A program made the position numbers and the translations under genes. A DNA stretch of 64,000 nt, taken from the NCBI GenBank assembly GCA_032871835.1, contig CM065295.1, positions 40,112,360 through 40,176,359 of the forward strand, written 5' to 3'. Source of the DNA: Dipteronia dyeriana (lineage: Eukaryota > Streptophyta > Magnoliopsida > Sapindales > Sapindaceae). Shown one piece after another: positions 58,101 through 64,000 of the stretch (positions are counted from its first letter, which is position 1; each line of letters starts with the position of its first letter). The notes beneath the pieces are model-generated. The model was not told where the DNA came from. It was given only the letters and a program-made list of their open reading frames with translations, and ran no database searches.

Positions 58101-58243
58101 TGTTCATTTCTAATAGTATGATTAGACCTGAGTTTGTTTGGGAGAGCTGTTGGAAATTATTATCTGATGATATTCTTTATCATAAAAAAAGAGTGACAGA
58201 CCATCAAGGTATGTCAATGTACTCATTTTTGTATTTAAGATAA
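55188..58243 (+). pseudogene. Helitron Rep (HUH nuclease) part of the Rep/helicase protein
   Basis: Rolling-circle initiator domain. Zinc-finger-like CKHCNAMMWY (55213), then LPLLKYAPDILRNHH and MMFSFASFGGKVDTSIN (55320-55470). The conserved middle has FVSFRLQNRDKES and LNFIRFNQPQLRADLYK, GPRYMLENCKDAFGIYRW and LFITITCNPRWLEV (56140-56500). An AT-rich intron-like gap (56640-56915) follows. The HUH motif LPHAHILLFMHP is at 56946-56981. The catalytic tyrosine motif IKYLFKYIHKG has both tyrosines (57358 and 57370). Shifts and a TAA at 55826 break the frame, but the catalytic residues remain. Confidence 0.85.
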
Positions 58244-58317
58244 ATACTTTTTCATGAATTTTTTTTTTCTTTTTTTTTTCTCTTAAATAACTTATATGTA
58301 TCTAATATTTATTTCAG

Positions 58318-60062
58318 ATTTGACTATGAGTGTTGAAGAGATAAAAAATAATGCCCTTACTGAAGTTGGAAAAATTCTTTATGGTAATGGAAGAAGTCTT
58401 AGAGATTATGCTACTATGCCTTTTTCATCTTGAGTATTATTGTCTGAAGTTCATAATAAGTTAATTCTTGATGGGTTGAGTTATGATAGAACTTCACCGA
58501 CAGAGTTGCATAAGAAGTATTTATCATGTCTTACTGTTGAGCATAATTTTTTTATGATGAGATAATGTCAACTGCTTCTGAGAATAAAGGAGACTTTTTC
58601 TTTTTATATGGATTTGGTGGAACTGGAAAGACTTTTATTTGGAAAACACTATCAGCATCCTTTTGATCGAAAGGAGAAATTGTACTTAATGTTGCTTCAA
58701 GTGGTATTGCATCACTCTTGCTCCCTGGGGGGAGAACAGCTCATTCTAGACTTTCAATACCAATCCAAATAAATGAAGATTCAACTTGCAACATCAAGCA
58801 AGGATCTCCTTAAGCTGAATTGTTGTCAAAGACAAAATTGATTATATGGGATGAAGCTCCAATGGTATATAGATTCTGCTTCGAAGCATTGGACAGAACC
58901 TTAAAAGATATCCTCAAATTCTCCAATCCTAATAGTTCTGAAGAACCATTAGGAGGCAAAATTTTGTTCTCGGAGGCGACCTCAGAAAAATATTACCAGT
59001 TGTTCCTCATGGTGGTAAACAAGAAATTGTGCATGCAACAATAAATTCGTCACATATGTGGGATTATTGTAACATTTTGACTTTGACAAAAAACATGAGG
59101 CTTCAAATTGGTTCACCTGACAAGAATTTAAATGACATGAGAGAATTTTCCGAATGGCTATTGGAAATTGGAAATGGAGATGCTGGAGAGGATTTTGATG
59201 GCAAAGCAACTATAGAAGTTCCAGATGAAATGTTGATTAAAGACCAAAAAAATGGGCTTGCTAAATTGGTAGAATTTGTTTATTCGAATTTCTTGGAGAA
59301 CAACACTGATCCTAATTTTTTTCAAGAATGTACAATTCTATCTCCTACACTTATAAATGTTGCAATGATCAATGAATACTTAAGGTCCTTCATTTCAGAA
59401 GATGAGAGAACCTACTTAAGTTCAGACATCATTTGCAAGGAAGATGCAAATTTCCAAAATGAGGAAATACCTATTACCTTGATATATTGAATGCTTTCAT
59501 AGCTTTTGGACTTCCAAATCAAAAGCTAAACTTTAAAGTAGGAGTGTCAGTGATGCTATTAAGGAATATTGATCAATCAAATATTTTATGCAATGTAACG
59601 AGGTTGCTAATTACGAAATTGGGTAACCATATAATTGATGCTAAGATTCTTTCAGGTAACAACATAGGCCAGATTGTCCTAATCCCACGAATGATCATGA
59701 CACCATCAAGTCATACATTGCCTATTAAATTCAAATGTAGACAATTTCCTCTGGTTAGGTGTTTTGCCATGACTATAAATAAAAGTCAAGGGCAAACTCT
59801 CTCCCATGTTGGAATTCACCTTTCAAGGCCTGTCTTCAGCCATGGGCAATTGTATGTGGCTCTCTCAAGAGTTAAAAGTAAACAAGGACTGAAAATTCTG
59901 TTCATAGATGATGCAGGTCAGATTTCAAACAAGACAACTAACATGGTGTTTAAAGAAGTATTTCATAGATTGTCGAAGGTTAGTAAACACAATTCATTGC
60001 AACTTATATTATGTATGATACTGTTTTGTGTCAAAAAAAATCCTTATGATCATTCATTCTGA
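58318..60062 (+). pseudogene. Helitron Pif1-like helicase part, broken
   Basis: Superfamily 1B helicase. Walker A FGGTGKTF (58612-58635), preceded by KGDFFFLYGFG. ASSGIASLLLPGGRTAHSRL (about 58695). Walker [10 protein letters not shown] (58837-58863). A shift falls inside [19 protein letters not shown] (58970-59030). Then LTKNMRLQIGSPDKNLNDMR, NFLENNTDPNFFQECTILSP, VGVSVMLLRNIDQSNILCNV and CFAMTINKSQGQTLSHVGIH, and YVALSRVKSKQGLKIL near the end (59850-59900). Stops at 58429, 58663 and 58812 and two shifts make it a pseudogene. The end at 60062 is approximate. Confidence 0.85.
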
Positions 60063-61257
60063 TTGTTCTCTGCTTTGAAACATAGCAGGACATTCGATGT
60101 TGTTGTGAGTTTTACTTTCAGACATAGCCTATATGTTAAAATAGTTTCTTCATGTCAACCAAAAACTACTGTCAGGTTAGTTCCATAAAGCTTCAATTTC
60201 TCTACCTTTCATGTATTCTTGACTTTGTGTATTATATAATGTTGTATTATGTAAAACATAGAAAGTGTAGTTATCAATATGTTCTTAATAATTTTACCTA
60301 TGATACTAAAAAAATGAAATAAATAGGTCGAAGTATACTCAACAATTTTTTTTTATCATTTAACTATTCATTAACATCTTGATCCTTGATTATAATCTGT
60401 GTTATAAAATATTTATTTTATTAGATTCAAGAAATCAAGAATTCTTCATGTTAACAATAGGCTTGGTCTTCCTTAATTTGAAGTTGTTTTTTGAATTCCT
60501 TGAACAATTTTTTGCTTGAAAAAAGCTCCAACTCAGACATTGTAAGTATTATTCTTATTTTGGTGTTGCACTGACAACATGAATTGATTTAATCCTTACA
60601 CGTTAAATTTGTTGAATTGCCAATGTTCTATAATGTGAGGAATCTTCATGCAGGAAATAGCTACCGGCGGCTCATCTATCTTGTTAGGCTTATCAAATCT
60701 AATGTTTTTTCTATTCCTCAAATTTGCTTCTTTTTAAGTCTTTTTTTTAATTAATTTTTTTAATTAATTTTTTTAATTAATTTTTTTATGAAGGATGCTG
60801 ATTTAGAGGCAAGCTGTGCAGGGTTAAAGTTGAATATTGTTTTCAACTTTTATGTTTTTCTATTATGATTTGTTTGCAATGAAATTTTCTTTTTATTATT
60901 TAGTTAGTTATGAATCATTTTACAGCTTCATAAAAAAAAAAAAAAAATTCTTTAGGAATACTGCCACAGAGGCAGTACATTATTATGATAAATCTGTTCA
61001 TGAATTATTTTACATTAAAGTACTTAAAGCTAATATTTACTGATCACCGTAAGTGGATAGAATGAGGAAGTAGACAATTCTCTTTATCACTTAGACAATA
61101 CTCTTTATAACTCTTTTTTATTTACGATAGAGATTCATCTATATAAATTTTAGAACATTTTTTAAAGATTTTTTTTTAATAGTATAACCAAAAATCAATT
61201 TTAAATATCAGAAAACTATTGATATCATCTATTTGTTTGTGGAAATATGTTCGTACA
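60063..61257 (+). other. Helitron 3' noncoding region
   Basis: AT-rich, no supported gene. It contains a short tandem of TTTTTTTAATTAA (three to four units, about 60745-60787). Confidence 0.5.
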
Positions 61258-61282
61258 CGTGCAAAGCACGGATAATGACTAG
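61258..61282 (+). terminator. Helitron 3' terminal hairpin and CTAG end
   Basis: CGTGC-AAA-GCACG forms a 5-bp stem with 3-base loop. CTAG follows 8 bases later, then T. This is the classic Helitron end, thought to stop rolling-circle transfer. Not a transcription terminator. Confidence 0.85.
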
Positions 61283-61336
61283 TTCTCATTGAAATCAAAC
61301 CTGTTCTCATTGAAATCAAACCTATTCTCATTGAAC
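61282..61336 (+). repeat. 21-bp tandem repeat at the Helitron insertion edge
   Basis: GTTCTCATTGAAATCAAACCT occurs twice exactly and a third time in part, starting on the last G of the Helitron. Confidence 0.8.
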
Positions 61337-62516
61337 CTTCCACTGGTCACGTCAAGAAACCAAATATTACTTATGGCAAATTGTAATCTTCACTTGATTG
61401 GTCATGTTAATATATTATTAAAGTCTGCATCTTATGCTATATGTTAACTTATGTCTCCTTGTAGAAATATTCCTAGTGAAAACAAAATCATTTTATTTTG
61501 TAGGTTACACAGTATTTGGTTTTTCAGAGGATTGGACATAAACTTTGGTCTGCAAACCATGGATGATGATCAGAGTCTAGTCTATGAACAAACCAAGTCA
61601 GAATTGGTTTTGCTATTTGATTTTATAAATATGATTTTGGCACGGAGTTTGTTAATTATGGTTTAGATGAGTTTTGTCTAAATACTGATGTTATACATTA
61701 AGGGATGAAAACATAGCATGCTTGGCAAAGATACTAATTGGACGTTTTAAAAGTCTAATGGTGTTTCCTCATATCCTCCTTAGTTGAACAGATTATTTTG
61801 TTAGATCTCCTCAATGAAGCAAGAGGCTCAGAGATGACACTTCTCACACACCAACCCTTGTATAGGATGTCAGTTTAATTTGACTTTGTACATGAGAAGG
61901 GGTAGATAAGTGTGGTAAAAAAAAAAACGACTTCTCCGCTTCTTGACTTTATAATGATATTTAGTTGTGGGAATCATGGTTAATCTTGATGGTGTCCGTT
62001 AGAGATCTTGATCATTGTTTATTTACATTTAGGGACTACGGAGAACTGCAAAACCTTACCAAAGATTTGACATTTTTTAATAAACAATCCTCTACTTTTG
62101 AATTTAAATGAAACCCCTTATTATGTACTAAAAACACCCAGCAGTTTCAAATTTTAGTTAAAAAAACACCTTAATTTTATACCAAAAACTCCACTGTATC
62201 TACATTCAAATTTTGAGGCTTGCTTTAAGAAATGATGAAAGTTCCAGAGGGTTTTCTGGAGACTGGAATTTCCATTATAGCTATGGTGTTATGTGGTTTC
62301 GTGTCTATTGGGCTATATGGGCTATATGGGCCTTAACTATTTTAGAATTTGCTATCATCATTCACGACTATATCGATCGCGAGTGACGGTGTGACACAGG
62401 TCCACTGCTTTTGTATTTATTACATAATCGTCATTATAAAAGCATACTCCACTTTTCATTTAATTACAAAAATACCACCCAAACAGACGGATGTTTATTT
62501 GGGAAGTAGCAGCTAG
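61337..62516. other. Flank between Helitron and hAT, no supported gene
   Basis: An open frame of 71 codons (61451-61666) has no recognisable domain and AT-rich codon use. GGGCTATAT occurs twice at 62312-62330. Could be old host intergenic DNA. Confidence 0.4.
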
Positions 62517-62527
62517 TAGACATGACC

Positions 62528-62665
62528 CCGGTTCCGCCCGGTTCCGACCGGTTCCAGTTCTGGAATGAGCCATAACCAGAACTAGAACCGTGGAACCGCG
62601 GTTCCGGTTTCGGTTTCGGTTTCGATTTCGGTTTAGGTTCCACCGGTTCCGCCGGTTCGGTTCCT
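62528..62665. repeat. GGTTCC-rich subterminal repeats of hAT
   Basis: About twelve copies of GGTTCC, GGTTTC or their complement GGAACC within 140 bases. Probable transposase binding sites by analogy with other hAT elements. Confidence 0.65.
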
Positions 62666-62668
62666 TTT

Positions 62669-63018
62669 TTCTTTTTTTTTTCTTTTTTTTTTCTTATTAT
62701 ACATTTATACTCATTTTTAAAAAAATACGAAAACATAAGACATGTAATAATATGAACTTGTAAATGAATTTTATTGTGTAAGACCGTAAGCCGAAATTAA
62801 AATTTAAAAAAATAATACTAAATACATAAATTGAAATAAATGTATAAAACTAAAAATTAAAAAAATTGGTCTTACACTTAATTTGTACCAAAATTAAGTT
62901 GCCTACGTATCCTCTCGGACTCGGGGTTTAGAGGAATCAAAGACCACGTAGTTCTTTTACATTTTATTTTCTTTTACATTTTATTGTCTTTTACATATGT
63001 AATTTTGTAAGTCTGTAA
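62669..63018 (-). other. hAT 3' noncoding region
   Basis: AT-rich, no gene. It lies between the transposase stop and the subterminal repeats. Confidence 0.5.
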
Positions 63019-64000
63019 CTAATCGCTGCCATCCGTTCCGGTGCCGGTAGTGTGATCATCATCGAAGAAATCATAAATAACTTCTGGCTCCATTTCTTGT
63101 TGTCTATATCCAGCCTTTGTCCAATCATCAACACACACTTGGACTTGAATTGATTCTGGACTCAAAATCGACCGTCTTGCGTCCAAAATATTTCCACCCG
63201 CGCTAAACTCTTGTTCCACAGCCACTGTAGAAACCGGTGTTGCAAGAATCTGTTTGGCTATTATAGACAAGATTGGGAAGTGCTTTTCATGTTCTCTCCA
63301 CCAATGTAGAATATCAAATTTATCCACATCATCGTCTCCTATAAACTCAAAATTGGTACTATGATAAGATTCTATCTCATCATACGAGATCGGACTTGAT
63401 GAATAAGAAGAAGAACCTCGCAATCTTTTGATCTTTTGGGATAAAAGTGCAGACCCTGCCCCCAACACTCCAAAAGATCGAGTTTGGGAGACATTTTCAT
63501 TTTGTGGAACACTAATGTTTAATGATGGACAATAAATTCTACGATATTCATCATATAACTGATAAAATAATATCTTAATTGCAGCACAATAAGTATTAAT
63601 TTCTAATTGTATACCTAAACATTTATAATAAAGAGTTAAATAATCTGTCAATGCATCTAGTTTACAACGTGGGTCAAAACACAACGCAAGCAGGTAAATA
63701 GTTGGAAACTCCCTATAATAGTCTAACCATTTTTTTTTCATAGCTTCAATGCATGCCTGTAATTGTATATCAGATGAACAGTCAGCAAATACACCAGCAA
63801 TATTACAACCCTCAATAATAAATAATTGAGTAGTAGGATAATAAATACCTGATAAATTGTTAGTAGCATTATTAAAAACTTTTAACAAATTAAAAATTTT
63901 TGTACAAACATCGCAATGGTGTGCATAAAGATTGATTTGACTAACATTATATTGCATAAAAGAAACTAATAAATCCCTATATTCATAACTTTCACAAAGC
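63019..64000 (-). CDS. hAT transposase, C-terminal part, open to window edge
   Basis: At least 326 codons without a stop. The frame is still open at 64000, so its start lies outside; the Met at 63957 is internal. LALCFDPRCKLDALTDYLTL is the RNase-H-like/hAT domain of plant elements (63690-63630). The end has ILHWWREHEKHFPILSIIAK and STVAVEQEFSAGGNILDARR, then LSPESIQVQVCVDDW, the hAT dimerisation domain (about 63310-63110). It ends TTGTGTDGSD at 63019. It is the second-longest open frame in the window. It belongs to the RICESLEEPER/Daysleeper-like group in a broad sense; whether it is active or domesticated cannot be told. Confidence 0.85.
   Translation of the reverse strand, partial: LCESYEYRDLLVSFMQYNVSQINLYAHHCDVCTKIFNLLKVFNNATNNLSGIYYPTTQLFIIEGCNIAGVFADCSSDIQLQACIEAMKKKWLDYYREFPTIYLLALCFDPRCKLDALTDYLTLYYKCLGIQLEINTYCAAIKILFYQLYDEYRRIYCPSLNISVPQNENVSQTRSFGVLGAGSALLSQKIKRLRGSSSYSSSPISYDEIESYHSTNFEFIGDDDVDKFDILHWWREHEKHFPILSIIAKQILATPVSTVAVEQEFSAGGNILDARRSILSPESIQVQVCVDDWTKAGYRQQEMEPEVIYDFFDDDHTTGTGTDGSD

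Larger units (their letters stand above)
38237..61282 (+). mobile_element. Very large autonomous-type Helitron, decayed, with nested elements
   Basis: The 3' end is diagnostic: stem-loop CGTGC-AAA-GCACG at 61258-61270, then CTAG at 61279-61282, followed by T. The likely 5' end CCTATACTATAATAAA (38237) differs by one base from the common plant start TCTATACTATAATAAA. Content agrees: an RPA1-like gene (41539-44001) and a Rep/helicase gene (N-terminal exons from 44870, main part 55188-60062). About 7.5 kb of the span is later insertions (copia 50119-55123, solo LTR 46845-48359, MITE 46623-46759, hAT-like fragment near 38810-39290). The 5' boundary is less certain than the 3' one. Confidence 0.8.
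62517..64000 (-). mobile_element. hAT transposon, 3' end part; continues beyond the window
   Basis: The element's end is near TAGACATGACCCCGG (62517). A 140-base GC-rich block of GGTTCCG-type subterminal repeats follows (62528-62665), then about 350 AT-rich bases, and the transposase frame on the minus strand. Such GGTTCC-rich ends are common in plant hATs. The 5' half is off-window, so target duplication and TIR cannot be checked. Confidence 0.7.

Noticed and set aside
61451..61666. Host gene of 71 codons
   Set aside because: No domain, AT-rich, no nearby exons or promoter signs. Length is within chance for this composition.
1..64000. tRNA, rRNA or organellar insert
   Set aside because: No cloverleaf-like tRNA, rRNA or plastid/mitochondrial gene text was recognised. 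A tRNA scan was not possible by eye on the full length.

Overview
This is a stretch of nuclear DNA from a flowering plant, most probably a eudicot. Nearly every recognisable block is a plant transposable element. I found no intact host gene. The only host-gene trace is a short broken piece resembling the SRA domain of ORTHRUS/VIM methylation proteins (about 31244-31372). Species cannot be named from the sequence.

Layout. 1-16215: two related Ty1-copia elements of the SIRE/Maximus type in tandem. They are arranged LTR(A, cut by the window edge)-A internal-LTR(B)-B internal-LTR(B). A has no 3' LTR of its own and runs straight into B's 5' LTR. 16216-21291: a truncated LTR end, then two solo LTRs (16519-18331 with target duplication AATTT; 18800-21286 with an imperfect one). 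21813-26956: a complete but decayed chromodomain Ty3-gypsy element on the minus strand (LTRs about 370 bp, duplication TTCAT). 27250-28500: remnant of a copia reverse transcriptase with a foreign insert. 29089-31000: two long inverted-repeat elements. 31546-37612: a decayed PIF/Harbinger element with its two divergent genes, whose transposase gene is split by a 1.9-kb solo LTR (duplication TGTAG).

From about 38237 to 61282 lies one very large, decayed autonomous Helitron. It carries an RPA1-like gene, tandemly duplicated N-terminal exons, a HUH-type Rep domain, a Pif1-like helicase, and the 3' hairpin followed by CTAG. It has in turn been hit by a hAT-like fragment, a 137-bp Mutator-type MITE (9-bp duplication), a solo LTR of the same family as element A (duplication AGTTT), and a full copia element (50119-55123, duplication GAAAG). 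The last 1.5 kb is the end of a hAT transposon on the minus strand; its transposase frame is open and runs off the window.

Order of events follows from nesting: Helitron before its four guests, Harbinger before its solo LTR, and the copia-like flank before the gypsy element. Most coding regions are broken by stops. Many of these look like C-to-T or G-to-A changes, as expected of long-methylated repeats. Coordinates of termini given with target duplications are exact as read by eye; exon limits and family assignments rest on motif recognition without database searches.
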